In this document: positions 36,911 to 49,834 of the stretch, piece after piece
How the letters are laid out: each line of letters opens with the position of its first letter
How positions within the stretch are numbered: position 1 is the first letter of the stretch
Source of the DNA: Ptiloglossa arizonensis
Lineage: Eukaryota > Arthropoda > Insecta > Hymenoptera > Colletidae
Assembly (NCBI RefSeq): GCF_051014685.1
Contig: NC_135049.1
Span: 32,195,531-32,259,530 of the forward strand
Length of the DNA stretch: 64,000 nucleotides
Reading direction: 5' to 3'
The notes under the pieces: model-generated
Told to the model about the DNA's origin: nothing
The model's input: the letters and a program-made list of their open reading frames with translations, nothing else
Databases searched by the model: none
Program-made: the position numbers and the translations under genes

Positions 36911-36973
36911 GATTCGATCCGAACCGATCCGATCCGATCCGATCCGATCCGATCCGATCCGATCCGATCCGAT
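36911..36973. repeat. (GATCC)n pentanucleotide microsatellite
   Basis: About ten or more copies of the pentamer GATCC, nearly perfect, with one GAACC and GATTC variants at the edges. Confidence 0.97.
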
Positions 36974-37639
36974 TCACGTTTGGCAAGCCCGTTGTTCCGC
37001 GCCCGTTTCGTCCTCGAGGTCGATCGGGAGGACGCGGACTAGTCCCGAGAGGAGCTCTCGAAGCGCCACGAGCTTTCGTTCGGAAGACGAACGAGAGACC
37101 GGATAGGTAAACGAAGCGCGCGGCGTCTCGGCGAAGACTGGCGAGGTGACCGGCCGTGAGTCGACGCGAGCGTCGACGTCGACCCGGAGCGCTCGCGAGT
37201 CAATGACGGGAGGCGTGATTGGCCGAGGCGCGAGCACCGTCTCTCGACATTGGTCGTCGCCTACTGCCGCGGAGTCGATAGGCTTTTTAATTGAACGATA
37301 ACGCGGCCCGCGAGAAACGAGTGGAGAAGCTGCCGGGTAAATTCGTGCCTTCGACGCGAACCAACGTTGGAAAGAGGCATCGATTCGACCGCGAATCGCG
37401 TTAATCTTAATTGGCCAACGTTGGCGGGTACTCGTCGTCCGTCGGCTCTCGTTCGCGATAACGCGTACGAATCGCGGCCAGTCGGGACGTTTGCTTTTTC
37501 CCGTGCAATCTACTCTCGTGCCGGCGCACGGTTTCGCGTAAAAAGAATAAAAAAGGAGGAGGAGAGCGCGGAGGATGCGACCGCGGAAGCCGGTGCGGGT
37601 CGCTCGGACTTTTGGATTTTTGGTCGCGGAAACGAAATT

Positions 37640-37772
37640 AAAGTCCGTGCGAACGCAGGATACCGAGACCCACGATATCTTCGGTCTGGTGAATTTCACT
37701 GCATTTCCTGTACAATATTCAAATGAGAAAGGTAGCGGAATGAAAAAAACCAGCAGCCTGTCCCAAACGTGA
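37640..37772. other. Low-CpG exon-like patch, strand uncertain
   Basis: On the plus strand a segment between CAG and AAAG|GTAGCG reads DTETHDIFGLVNFTAFPVQY and four further residues. On the minus strand a pyrimidine-rich run followed by GTACAG could equally be an acceptor. Neither reading matches a family I know. It is marked because composition differs from the flanks. Confidence 0.22.
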
Positions 37773-40700
37773 ATTTCGATAAGGATCGCCGTATCCGGTC
37801 GAATCGGAACGGATGCAGCTCGATCGGCCTATTGACCCAAACACCGCGCGGAGCGCATTTTTACGAGGAAGGTTCAACGGAGATTCGAACCGCTCCGTCT
37901 TGGCGCGCGGACGCAACGACGCGAGCCGCGGAATACACGTTCTCTCTCTCTAGAGGTTTCGTAAGCGAACTCGCGACACGAGAACGTGGCAGCCACCGGT
38001 TACTATAGCTGCGTGCACGTACGAGTCTCAACTTCCTAACTCGTTGACGCGCAACCGACCGCAAACTAACGTCGAACATACGGGTTACTCGGTACACGGG
38101 TCGCGAGCGTTTCCCGTTCGCCCGTGCGACCGAGGGTATTTATAGAATTTACCAGTTCCGTCTCCATATTTTCCCGCGGATCGAGCAAGGGGACTCGGTC
38201 AACGGTATCGATGCCACTCGGTGACCCGAACGCGGGCTTTGCACTCGCGACAAAGTGTCTCGCGCGACCATCGAAAATTGGGACGGTCGATCATCGATAC
38301 CCGAAACGAGAAAAGTCTTCCAGCCGCTGTATCCGTTCGTTTCGAACGAGTTCCGCGCGTTCTTCTTCCGCTGGAACGACGCGGCGCTCGCGTTCGCCGC
38401 GATTCCATCGAACGAAGCTCCCGTATCCGCGAGGAATCTCTCGAAAGGGTGCCGGATACTTTTTCCCAGGGTGGCGCGTATCGAGTCTCGTCTCGTCGTT
38501 TCTTCTACGCGCAATTACGTTTCTGTTCCAATGAACGCGGCTAAACGCTCGCTGTTATCTCCGGTTTCGCGGGAATCCCTGGTAACGGACGGTGATTCTC
38601 ACGGTGGTGTCAAGGTGTGCAGCTTGATTCGCGAATGGGAAGGTGCGCGCGCACGTTGCGTTATGCGCGACCGGGGTGTTAAGTACGAAAAGGAAAGACA
38701 GAGGAAGCTCTCGCCGACGCGGCCCGTGAGACGCGACGGAGAGGGCGTCTCTCGCTCGGCTTCCCGAAAGACAATGGAATCCAACCTCCCCCGTCGCTTC
38801 GAATCGAGCCGAGACCCACCGGGGTTACTTCCGTACGCGTTTAACCTTACGGAATTTTCATTCACCGTAACTTCTACAACGACCGCTAGACACACGCTAG
38901 GCGGACGTAATTGGTTAACGTACCGACGTGTCCTCGTTCTCTCGATAACGTCGAAACGAACTCGCACGGAATATTCCGTTCACCCGAACACCCTCGAATA
39001 TTATCCCGACGCTGGGAACCGAAACCAATCGAGGTTCGAGCGACGATCCTCGGAGATTTCTTCTCCCTCGATCGCGGATTCGAGCGCGCTTCGATTCCCT
39101 CGTAAACCGTCCCGCTGCTACGGAAATATTTAAACCGAGCGTCGAGTTAACGCGAGATCCCCTCGCCGGTGAAACGTAACGTGAATGTTCCCGGTGTCGA
39201 TCGAGCAAGTCCGCGACACGTACTCCCGCCTTTAGAAATTTCCCTCCGGATAATAAGAAGCGAATTAATCCGATCTCTGACGTCGAATTGCTCGCGAATC
39301 GTTGGTCGTAGGAAAGATGGAAAAACGGTAACGTATCGAACGAAGGCGCACGGTATCGAAAGGGGGTTACAGGCTGCGCGACGATCGGGTTTTTCCTATC
39401 GGGATCTCGGAGATCTACTCGCGTAAAACGTTCCGTCGATCCGTGTAACACGGGCTTTAAATTCGGGCCGACGACCTACCGACCGACCGTGGAAAGCGCG
39501 CGGAAGGCACCCACCGTTCGAGCTCTCCGTGCAAAAACTGATAAGGAAAATATATATTCCCACTTGACTCGGCTTCTATACCCTTTTTCACTCCCTTAAG
39601 CTTCCGAGCGCTGACGAGGTATCTTGGATACTGGCCAATTTACACCCCGGTCTTCTTTCGGACGGTCGGATAAGAACGGAATTGAAATAATCTCTATTCC
39701 CGCTGCGGAACGCGACCTTTCGAAACACGAACGATTCAACGTCTTTGGGAAAGAAGCCCCGCCGTCTCGACCATCGGACGAGTTTTGTTCATTCCGGAAT
39801 CATTTCCATTCCATTTGGCTCTCTCTCTCTCTCGGTTCTTACCCATTCCGCATACGAATCGCGGGAACGTACGGCGCGGATCTAATATTTCTACGGCGTA
39901 TTCCGTTGGTGCGATCGGATCGAAATACAAAGCGGCGCGTTGCTCGTGAAATCCGTTTACAAAAGAAGCCGCCGAGCGCGTTCCTTCCCGTTCGAGAATC
40001 GAGAATCGAGTATCGAGAATCAGAGGCGGTTCTAATTACCGACCATTGCTTCCCCTTCCCCGTTACCGCGAAACGCATTCGCGGAAGGAAACGGTCAAGC
40101 GTATCTCTTAATTAATTGCACGCCACCCGCACTTATCGGGAAGCCCGAGCCCGGGGAAACGTTATTTGCTCCGCAATAATGCTTTTACGCCAAATTAGAG
40201 CGCTTTAAACCGCTTTCGTTAACGACTCCGGATAACCGTTAATCGTTCCGTAACGACGACACGAGTCGGCGATTCCATTCGGTCCACGGTCCCGTGGACT
40301 TTCAAAGGGAAACGTAACGATTCGTCCGTTAAGACGACCACGCGTTTCGAACGCGAACGAAAAGAGAACCGAGATCGGTCCCGTCGACAAGTAAAAACGA
40401 TCCGCGTTAACCGCGAGGACGAATTCTTTTTCCAAGCGCGTTCGACGAAAAAGTCCCACGAGTTACCGAAACGTACGGAAAACGGGAAACATCCTCGGAG
40501 TTTTTCGAGCGGAGAACTCTCCCGTGCGCGGATCCCTTCGCGCGTTTTTCTTCCCTTTCTTGCATCGTTACGTGGAAACAAACGAGACGGTCGCGGTGGC
40601 GTTCGACGCTCCGAAATAACGTTTACTCGCGCGCGGGACGGTAAGTACGTGTCGGAGACATCGTGCCGCGAAATAAGCTCGGGGATCGAACCGGAACGTT

Positions 40701-43700
40701 GCACCGTGCAAGTAGATACACACCGTTGCGAGAAGTACACGCGTACAGCGCGTACCGCGCGTATCGGGAGTACGCGAGGCGTATTTAGTGCCCGAAAATA
40801 GCGCCACTTGCCGAGAGCGTGTACCGCTATTGTGTACCTAAAATCAACGATTATGGCTGTACCGGGGGCTGGTCGGCGTTTACCGCAAACGCGGAAGTAC
40901 CAGGAATAAGCTCCGGAATCAACGATTGGCCGACATTACGGCTACTGGCGCGTACCTGTGTTCATAATTTACATCGCGCCGCGCCAGCTGGCTGTAACAG
41001 ACCCATTAACGCGAGAAGAACCGGAGTCCTCCTCGCGCGTTTCTTTCCCTCTTTCGTAATTACTCGACGGATTTTGTACACCCGGTGAAACACGGATCGG
41101 TATTGTTTCGCGGCGCGATTCGTTCGCGAACGATCGATAGCGTTCGCGATACGGTCGCAGGCGCGATCGTTAAACGAGGAAGGAAAGGAGCGGAGGGACG
41201 AGGAGGGCCACTCGATACGGTTATTCGCGATAACCCGTTACGACGCGAGTCTAGAAATTGCTTCTCGACCGTGTACCTTCCGACGCGCGATTTATACGCA
41301 TCGAACTTTCCCCGTAACCAATATCGTCGGTGCATCCGTCTTATTTTTCGTGCCGCGCGCGCGAGCTCGCGAACGATATGCAATTTGCGCACACCGAAAC
41401 GGAGAGTCGAGGAAACTTGGCGCGCACCGCTTTCCGCCTCCCGTGTCGAATTTCGAGCCGAGAAAACTGCAACGCGATACGACCGAGTATACACTCGCCG
41501 CGTATTCGCGCGTTACTCCAATTGCACCGCGATTTCGGGGTCGCGCCGAACACCGACAAAGCCCCACGTATTTAACGCCGGACCGATTTCGATTCAACAC
41601 GGTTTATAAAGGGACGTAAAATTACGCGCGCGCGCCCGCGCTTTCACGTCCGGATACCGTTCCATTCGTCCTGTCCGAAAATTCGACGTCGTTCTTGTTC
41701 CGGTTTGTTTAACCCGCGAACAACGTACAAACGCGCGGGCACGGAAAATACCCGCTCGAATACTCCGTCGCTCGTCGGTAACGTTCCTTTGTTCCCGAGC
41801 GAAAGAAAATTTTTTATTTCCCTCGTACAATTTTCGAAATTGTATCGCCGCGTGACAAACGAAACGGAGAGAAATTTTGTCGCGGCGCGCACGAACGATC
41901 TTCCTTCTCTCTCTTGGAAAAACCGTTCGATCGAAAACCCGTGTTTTCCCGTTGTATGGAAACGTTGGCGTAGATTCGTTACGGTACAAGTACGATTCGT
42001 ACCGCAAAGGACGAACCGTAATTGCCGATGCGCGTAAAAGTATCGCTCGCGGAGAGAAGAAGTTGCGCGCCAAAAATAGCGATCGCGACAAAGAACGCGA
42101 GTCCTCGAGAGGCGCGGCGAAACCACCGTGAATACGCAACGAGGATCGAAAAGGACGTATTCGGGATTACGAGTCATCGAGGATTCGCGAAATTGCGCGA
42201 TATCCCTCCGAGATTACGTTTCGAGTTGCGGTTCTCTTGCGCTCTCGATCCCCAAGAACGGCCCGAGTATCCCGGTAACGACTCTTCCGTATTTGGCTTC
42301 GTCGCCGTTATTTCGGAACGTAGGAATCCTTTTGTTAGCCGTGCAACGCCGAGTATACCGGCCAGGAGATTTTCCACGACTCCTTGTTAGACCGTAGCGA
42401 TATCGTTATCCGCGTCCTCGCGCGTCTAAAAATAAAACATCACCGAACGATTTCGAACATCGAAATCGACCGAACCGTTTTTTCCTCGTTCTCTCGCGCG
42501 AAATTCGAACGAATATATTCGCCGACCGAATACATTTTCCGCTCTTCTCCTCCGGTCTGCTCCCCGATCGAGGGATCGACTAATCGCGATCGCTCGCAAA
42601 ATTCTACGAGCCGAAAATATCGTAACGCGGGATCTTCCCGAGGCGGTATCCCTTCTAAAAGCACGGTAATTTGCCAAAGAGTAATTAGCGGGCTCGGGCG
42701 TAGATTCGGAGAGCAATGGCCGGGTAATTAGGCGAGAAGGCTCGATTAAATGGTAAACTCGTAACGAATTATCGGTAGGAGATCGCGCCGGATCCGGCGA
42801 AGAGTAATTACGACAAGGGAACAATGGGGAATTCGGATTATTATCGGGTCTAGGGCAAAGGTAATAACGTTAACCGCGACCATCGTTGCGCACGCGAACG
42901 AAAGATTGCTAATCGAACGCCGGGAGCGTACAGCCGTGTTTTTTTGAATATTTACGCGTTCGTTCTCGCGCGCGGCGGGACGACGCGTCGATATTGAAAT
43001 CGAAACCTCGTCGGGGAAACGTTTCGCGCATTGAACCGGGACGATCGGTGCTGCCGAAACGCGCAGAGATCGAGCGCGTTCGTCGAGGAAACTCCACACG
43101 AAACGAAGGAATCGCTTCGAAAATATTTTCAAAGGTGTTGGTAACGCGCGACGCGTACGTCGCATCCATCGGCGCGCGCGTTACTTCCAGGCGATATACG
43201 CGAGAGGGAAGGTGTAGCTCGTGCCGCTCCTGGAACCACGTAGGTACTTTCGGAAAGCCCCGCCGTGTCTACGCTCGCGTTTCGAGCTTGCGGTTAACGC
43301 TAACGTCCACCGTCTCGGAAACTACCGACCGATCTTGGAAACCGCCTCGAAGAGTATCGACGCGCCGCGAGACTCGATCGCGACGACGCGAGCGAACCGC
43401 TATTTATCGTTTCAACGTTTCAAGGAAACGCGCGTTTGTACCGGTAAACGGGAATTTTTCTTCCCGAACACGTCTCGCGCAAAGGCGGGGCTTACGTAAC
43501 CAACAGAAGCGTCCGAGAACTCGCTTCGATGCCGTAAATCACGACGACGGTCGACCGTTCGCGATACGGTACCGTCTCGCGTATGCTTACCGACCTCTCG
43601 AGTCGTCGCCAACTTCTCTCCCCATCGCAGCTACCGTCGATCCTCGATTCGCGAACCCACGGTTCTTCTTTAGCGAGTTTTCGGCAGTCTTCCGCAGTCT

Positions 43701-46700
43701 CGAGTCGAAGAAACGCCAGTTCGAGAAGAAATTTTTCCCCGAGCTACCACCCGATGCGAAACCACGGCTTCTCGACGAGGGAACCACGAGAAACGCGATC
43801 GCGAAATTAGGAGAATCGCGAGTATCGCGGAAATTCCACTCGAACCTGAAGGATCGAAATCGCGCGTACGCGCGCTTTCCTCTCGCGTCGTACCGCGGAA
43901 AGTTCGGGTCAGATACTCGTTAATACCTCGGCCGCTGTTAACGTCGGGGACAATGGAAGCGACAAAGTACGGTGTACGAACGAGGAAAATGTTAATCGAG
44001 GCGATTAAACGGCTTCCCTCGGGCGATATTAACGTCCACGTTGAGCCGAAGATGGGAAACGGCAACGTTCCGGATTACGGGGTTCTCGTTCTTTGCTCCG
44101 GTAGCCCCCCTCCCTCTCTCCTGTTTCCGCGAGTGATTCGCTCCGCGGAATTCAGCAAGACGAAGATAACTTTCCACCTTGGCCGTTGAAACGGGGCCGC
44201 GAAACAGCACGAATCCCGGCATCGTCAGCAGCGCGGGGTTTAACAAGGAAATCGTTAGACGGAGCGTGATTAACCCCGCCGTTGCGATAATAAACGAGCT
44301 ACGAGCTTCGTAACTCATCGGTGGCCCGGTCTCTCTTTCTTGTTCGCGAGCGCGTTCTTCCTCGCTCCGCGCGATCTTTCCTTTCCGTCGGATCCACGGA
44401 TCGCGGAACGTTGAACGCGCGCCTCGTCCGACCTGCGCGCACGGGAACCGGCGAACAAAGCGTGCACACCGTGCGTCACCGGATCGAAACGGAGCAAAGT
44501 TCGACGCCGCGATTAAATTCCCGATCAACGACGAGTCGTCCCGCCAATTTCACGCGCGTACTCCCACCGATGGAGCGCGCGACCGATTACGCGCAACGTC
44601 GCCCGATCTTGACGCGGTGAACTCGTATTCCGCGCGTAAACCGGAATTATCCGGGAAATTGCATCGCGCGAGAATCGACGAGACCCGGTAACGAGGAATT
44701 CGATTCGTCGATTCGTTAACGTCGCGAAAGGGAAAGACTCGAGACGATCGCCGCGAATCGAACGCCGAACGAATCACCGTATCGCGAGCAGCCTCGTTCT
44801 ACTCCAGTTACGTGTTTTCTCGTTCCGTATCGCGGACGTACGATGCGCTAAACGATTCCGTAAACGGTATCTTCGGTTGACGGAAAACTGTACGGGAATA
44901 TTCTCCGCGGTAGGATTCGAGGGAAGGTTGCTCGTTCGAGCGCGTGCGTAACGCGCGTTGGCGTCTTCTCTCGTCGAAGATGCACCCGGGGAAAACGATT
45001 TTGTTTCTCGTTACGATCGGCCAACCGTTGCGATAACCGTGAAACGAAAATAGAAGAAACGCGACGTAATTTCTTAGCGCGACGATCTCGGCTCGGTGCG
45101 TTTCTCGAAAAGATCGGCCGATTTCGCGAATCGATCGCGTTTTCGTGAACCTTTCACGGCCCGAATTATGGACCCGGCGACATCGTCGAGAGCCGACATC
45201 GCCGTTATGCATTTTTAAACGGGACGATCGATCCGACCGCGCTCTACGATGCACGTTGCACACGCGTTACGATTGAACGCGCTCGCCCGCGCGAACCGGG
45301 AGCTCGACCGTGCGATGAATTAACGAACATCGAAAACTTTCGTCCGGTGAAACGAACGGGAAAGAAATTTCGGGGAAATGCTCGACTTCGAACCGGAAAT
45401 ATGTATCCCCGGCGACGTCTCTCGACGCGAAACTTTTCCACCGGGAGCAACCGGCGCGATAAACTTGTAATTACTTTCCGGCGAGCACTGTACATCCATC
45501 CACGCGGTAGACGGTTCGCGGACCGAACTTCGAATCTCGTACAATTCCGTCGACGAACGAACAACGGGAGCCCGAACTTTCAACCTCGAACCTCGCTAAT
45601 TTAATATCGCGTTTTCCGCTCGTTAGAAATTTCCGCGAACCGCGGACAGGGAAACCCACCGCTCGAACGAACGGCCGGACGGCCGGTCGTCCTTCGACAC
45701 CCAACGATACAAATAACAATAATTACCGTACGAATTCTTTTTTGCACGCGATAACCTCTCCGGAGTCACGAAGAGAAATTACGACGTCGGAGCGTCCACG
45801 CCTTATTCCCGTTGTGGGGGAGTATCGAAACGAACGTGGAAATCTCTGGGTCAAGGTTCGAACTTCCTACTTTGCGCTCCCCCTTGTAATCGCGTACGAA
45901 ACGACGCGCACGCCGCTCGGGGAGAAAGGAACGACGAAAGATCAACGATCGCTGAAACCGTATATCTCTTCGGTGGTGAATCGAACAGGACCGAACACAG
46001 TTTCCCGACTTTATCCGCTTTCGATGGAAGCGGGCAGCGTGGACGACGCTTTATAAATTCCGTCGCGAAACGCGTTAAAAGCCGCGTTCCACGGGGACCG
46101 CGAACGGGGACGCGAGTCAATTTCACCGACGCGTCGTCGAGTACTTCCTACGAAGACGAAGGCCCTTTGTCGCGAGAAATGAACCACCTTCTCTGGAAAA
46201 GTAACTCGACACTGTCCACGATAGTGGAAAACGTTCTTCGACGAAACGCGAACGATCTCGCGAGACAGCATCGAGTACCGCGCGTATCCTATTTGCGTAG
46301 CCCGTTAATAAAGAGCGTCGTTCGCACGGTCGGTTTTCGTATACCGGTCGACTCGGGTTCGACTTTGGAAACGAAACGATGGATCGTAGGACGAGAAGCT
46401 CGGGAACTGTACTCCGTGGGAATTACAGCGCCGATGAGACAACCGAGACGCGGTCGTAACGCGCTTCGAGTTTCCCTCTTCCGAAACTCTCTCGGCCGAT
46501 ATCCGAATTTGCCGCATCGTGTATCCGATTGGCGCTAGCTGAACGCGCGCCAATTGGACGTTTCGCGGGTGAATCGTCTTGGTACGCGTAACGGTTGTAA
46601 ATTCGTAGCGAAATGAAAGAAAAGTCGAAACGGTTACGGTACTCGCGAATCGATCGGTATCGTTCGAGGAGCGCGAAATACACGCGAGAGCGTGGCTCGT

Positions 46701-47521
46701 AACTCGGCTCGGAACGCGTTACCGCGATAGAGGGAACGACGTCGCGACAAGACGCATTTTTGATAAGGAGATTTATCGCGGCGGAGAGTGCGCGCGTGGC
46801 GTATAGCTGTTGTCGCGTTAGGAACGGACGCGTCGTCGCGAGTTTCGTTCGAGCCAAGGTCTGGGCATTGAGTAACCCGATGGTCGAGCCTCGAGGTTAC
46901 ACGTTGCGCGGGGAAACTTGGCCCGCGACGCGATCGACGATAACGCGGCCCGCGATACGGACCGGTGGGAGGCTGCGAGCGGTTAAAAGCGTTTCGAGTT
47001 CCGCGACGAGTAACCCCCACCGATACGGGGGAATACGTACGAAATTTTTCAACGCTCGCCCGCGATTCTTTTTTTTTTTTCCTTTTTTTTTTTCCCTCGC
47101 TCGCCGACAAAAGCGTAGAGAGCGTTGTTACCGCGTGCGCGAAAAAACTCGACGGTGTTCAGCGAGTAACGCGAAATTACCTCCACCGACGAAAGAATCG
47201 CAAACTCGTTTCCCGCAACGCTCCGTCCGTTACGAGTCCCGCCGCGAATCGCGTTTCACCGGCCGGGAAATCTTTCCTCGAAACCCTTTCGAATTCGACT
47301 CGACGCCCCGTTTCCCGAAAAGAGGAACGATCTCCTCTTCGTCTCGGAAAGAAACATCCGTTCCCAGCGAGGAAAAGCGTATTTCACGGGCATTAAAAAT
47401 GTTTAAAGGGAAAACCGTTAAGAGCGCCTCGAGCTCCCCGAGGGAGAGGCACAAATTCCTTAATTACTACGTCACGGATAAAATATGTCGAGAGCGTACT
47501 GCAATTACATCGTTGCAGCGA
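37773..47521. other. Intergenic sequence, no gene supported
   Basis: Mostly CpG-rich background. A low-CpG patch at about 40815–41000 contains a CCAGCTGG E-box palindrome but no convincing reading frame. Homeodomain-type TAATTA/GTAATTA words cluster at 42660–42870. A T run lies at 47067–47093. No exon was supported. Confidence 0.35.
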
Positions 47522-47941
47522 TTAAGTGCACCCTTTTAACGAACCTCCGTGCAAACCGCCGCGCTCTACCGGGAAGATGGTTCCCGTAGTTATGACTCCA
47601 TCGTCGACGGCCAATTCCGCAAAAACAGCCGACTCTTCGAGCGCGCTCGATGAAGAATGGACTCGATGATTGAGCATTCTTCGCTGGAAAAACCGCGACG
47701 GACTTACTCGAGCATCCTCGATCGAATTATTTTCGCGTCCTGCGAAAACGAGGATTCCGTTCCACCGGAGATGGGAATGAGAAACCATTCGTCGATACAC
47801 GGGCCCTAAGACGCCGCGATTCAATCGACGAGAATAAATCTTGCTTCGGTCGATTCGGTACGTATTTACGTTTACGTTTGTAATAAGTGTTATAAATGTA
47901 ATTGTCGCTAGTTTACGTTTCGTCGGAAATTTTACATTCAT
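47522..47941 (-). CDS. Open frame with splice-like signals, unidentified
   Basis: The 139-codon minus-strand frame has a less arginine-rich stretch (SSSSALEESAVFAELAVDDG) and lower CpG than its surroundings. Inside it are a CGTTTTCGCAG acceptor-like site, a strong GTAAGT donor-like site and a second acceptor-like GTTTTTCCAG. Two short exons, rather than one ORF, are therefore possible; the 24-bp gap between the last two sites is too short for an intron, so they would be alternatives. No domain was recognised. Confidence 0.18.
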   Translation of the reverse strand: MNVKFPTKRKLATITFITLITNVNVNTYRIDRSKIYSRRLNRGVLGPVYRRMVSHSHLRWNGILVFAGRENNSIEDARVSPSRFFQRRMLNHRVHSSSSALEESAVFAELAVDDGVITTGTIFPVERGGLHGGSLKGCT

Positions 47942-48231
47942 CGCGCGACGATTACTCGACTTTCGGGAACGAACACCTACCCCGGATACATGGCGCGACG
48001 TCGAAACGACTATCTTTGAAACTTTCTAAAATTCTAACCTCAAAGCGGGGTTTGAACTTTGCGCGATTGCTCTGAAAAAGTGTCCAATTATTACTCGTTT
48101 CGAGACTCGTGATCTCTTGGAAGGTCCCGCGATCGCGATCGTCGCGCGTAGTAATTTCCTACGATCTTGACCCAGAGAACGTATTAGGTATCCGCGTTTG
48201 ATTTACACCGCGAGTTGTACAATTAGCGCGT

Positions 48232-48262
48232 CGCGAGGCGAGGCGAGGCGAGGCGACGCGAG
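48232..48262. repeat. (GGCGA)n pentamer repeat
   Basis: About five copies of GGCGA. Confidence 0.92.
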
Positions 48263-48890
48263 TGTCCTTTGCGACGGGTCTCTTTTACGCGTCGAACGAC
48301 GGTAGTAACGCGTCGCGCAAGGTCGTTGGACACGATTATGTCTCGTGGTCGAGACGTTGCACGATATACCTAGAGTTTTCCTCGTCGTTTCCTTCGCGCT
48401 CGGTTTTTCGTAGCTCGATTGCCGCGCGATCGCCAAGATTCGAAAAACCGAAAGGAACGAGCGCGTCGCGCAACCACGGCCGATTCGACGACTCGTTTAA
48501 CGAATCTCGATCGATCGTCGGTCAGGGAGCGACCGAAAAATGTACGAAAACCGAGCTGGAAAATATCGGTGACGCGCGTACCGTGGTTCATCGATGCGTG
48601 TATTCCATCTCCAGAGATTAAAAGCGGACTATCGCGCATTTAGGTCGCAACGCGCACGGCGGTCCCCATTGTTTTAACGTAATGCGTCGCCGAGAATGGA
48701 TTCGCTCCGAATTTGGGTCTGTACGCGCGTTGACGTTGCACTCGTTTGACCGTCTAACGACCGCGCGAATGGAATGGCCGTTTCGCGTTACATACATTCC
48801 TTCAGAATTTATCCGTCCCGGTCGAACAATACCCAACGCGGCATATTCGAAAACGCGAGGCCGTTTGTCGTTTAATTGAATTCCAATTTA

Positions 48891-48913
48891 AACGAACGAA
48901 CGAACGAACGAAA
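48891..48913. repeat. (AACG)n tetranucleotide repeat
   Basis: About five copies of AACG/CGAA. Confidence 0.9.
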
Positions 48914-49801
48914 ACGCACCCCCGCGCGCTGAAATAAATCCAGTTAAACGATCCCGGTTTTGCGTCGACGAAAGAATACAATAGCGACGTGGAAACAATG
49001 ATCGCATTCAGGCCGCAGCCACCGATACGGAATAAAGAACTCGTTATTTGTCTAGCGAACGATTACGCTCGTTAGCCCTCCTCGATGTCGCGTGCGTACA
49101 CCATTCGTTTGCGCCAAGTACGTAATATAATCGCCCCTATCGACGGATAACCTCTTCCCTTTAATTTGTCGAGCGATACCGCTTTCCGTTTACGATCGTT
49201 ACAACGGGAAAGTACGGTTCGACGACGGAACGAGCTACCGCTGGAGCGGAAACTTTCCCAGAGTCGAACCTTTCGAACGCGCACTCGAGACCGGTACGCG
49301 TTCGCATCGAATAGTATTTTGCCTCGCGCAACAACGACACACCTTCCCGAGGTCGCGCAAACCGTTCGACGAATCGTCCGAGAACCGAATTCGATTCGAA
49401 AAGAACCACCCGGCGACGACAATGTTTACGAAAGCTCTTACGCGTTCGTCGAACGTCAAAGACGTTCCTCGAGTGATTCGTATTTACTTCCACGTTGCTC
49501 TCGAGGTTGGGTAACGCTCGAAACTACGCGAGATAATTATTCCGTATCGATAACGGACCCTAACTAAAATCAAACAACGTCGGTGTTTGCGCGAGTATTT
49601 ACCATTCGTTATTTCGGATGAAATATGCTCCAACTGCGCCGATGGAAACACCCATTTGCGTATCGTTGATTGGAATTCAAACTACCGCGAAACCGTCGCA
49701 AAAAAGAGGGTGATATTTCGTGGCCGGCACGTAGGCAAAGTTCACCGTCTCGCGCGAACGACGGACGAAACGTCGTTCGAACGTTGTCGTTTCGACAACA
49801 T

Positions 49802-49834
49802 CGTGACAGCCCTTTGGTTGTCAGCTGTCACGTG
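49802..49834. promoter_or_regulatory. Inverted repeat with TGACAG half-sites and a CACGTG E-box
   Basis: CGTGACAGC (49802–49810) and GCTGTCACG (49824–49832) are exact reverse complements with a 13-base loop. Each arm contains TGACAG/CTGTCA, the core recognised by Meis/Homothorax-type homeodomains. The right arm overlaps CACGTG (49829–49834) and abuts CAGCTG. It is a plausible composite enhancer site; no target gene is evident. Confidence 0.35.

Noticed and set aside
42994..43923. 309-residue plus-strand ORF
   Set aside because: Same R/S-rich pattern as other chance frames, no recognisable domain or coding-type codon bias, and overlapping open frames on both strands.
43992..44528. Minus-strand frame containing ATAGLITLRLTISLLNPALL, like a membrane helix
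   Set aside because: The hydrophobic stretch is isolated in an otherwise R/S-rich frame, has no clear splice boundaries and no family resemblance.
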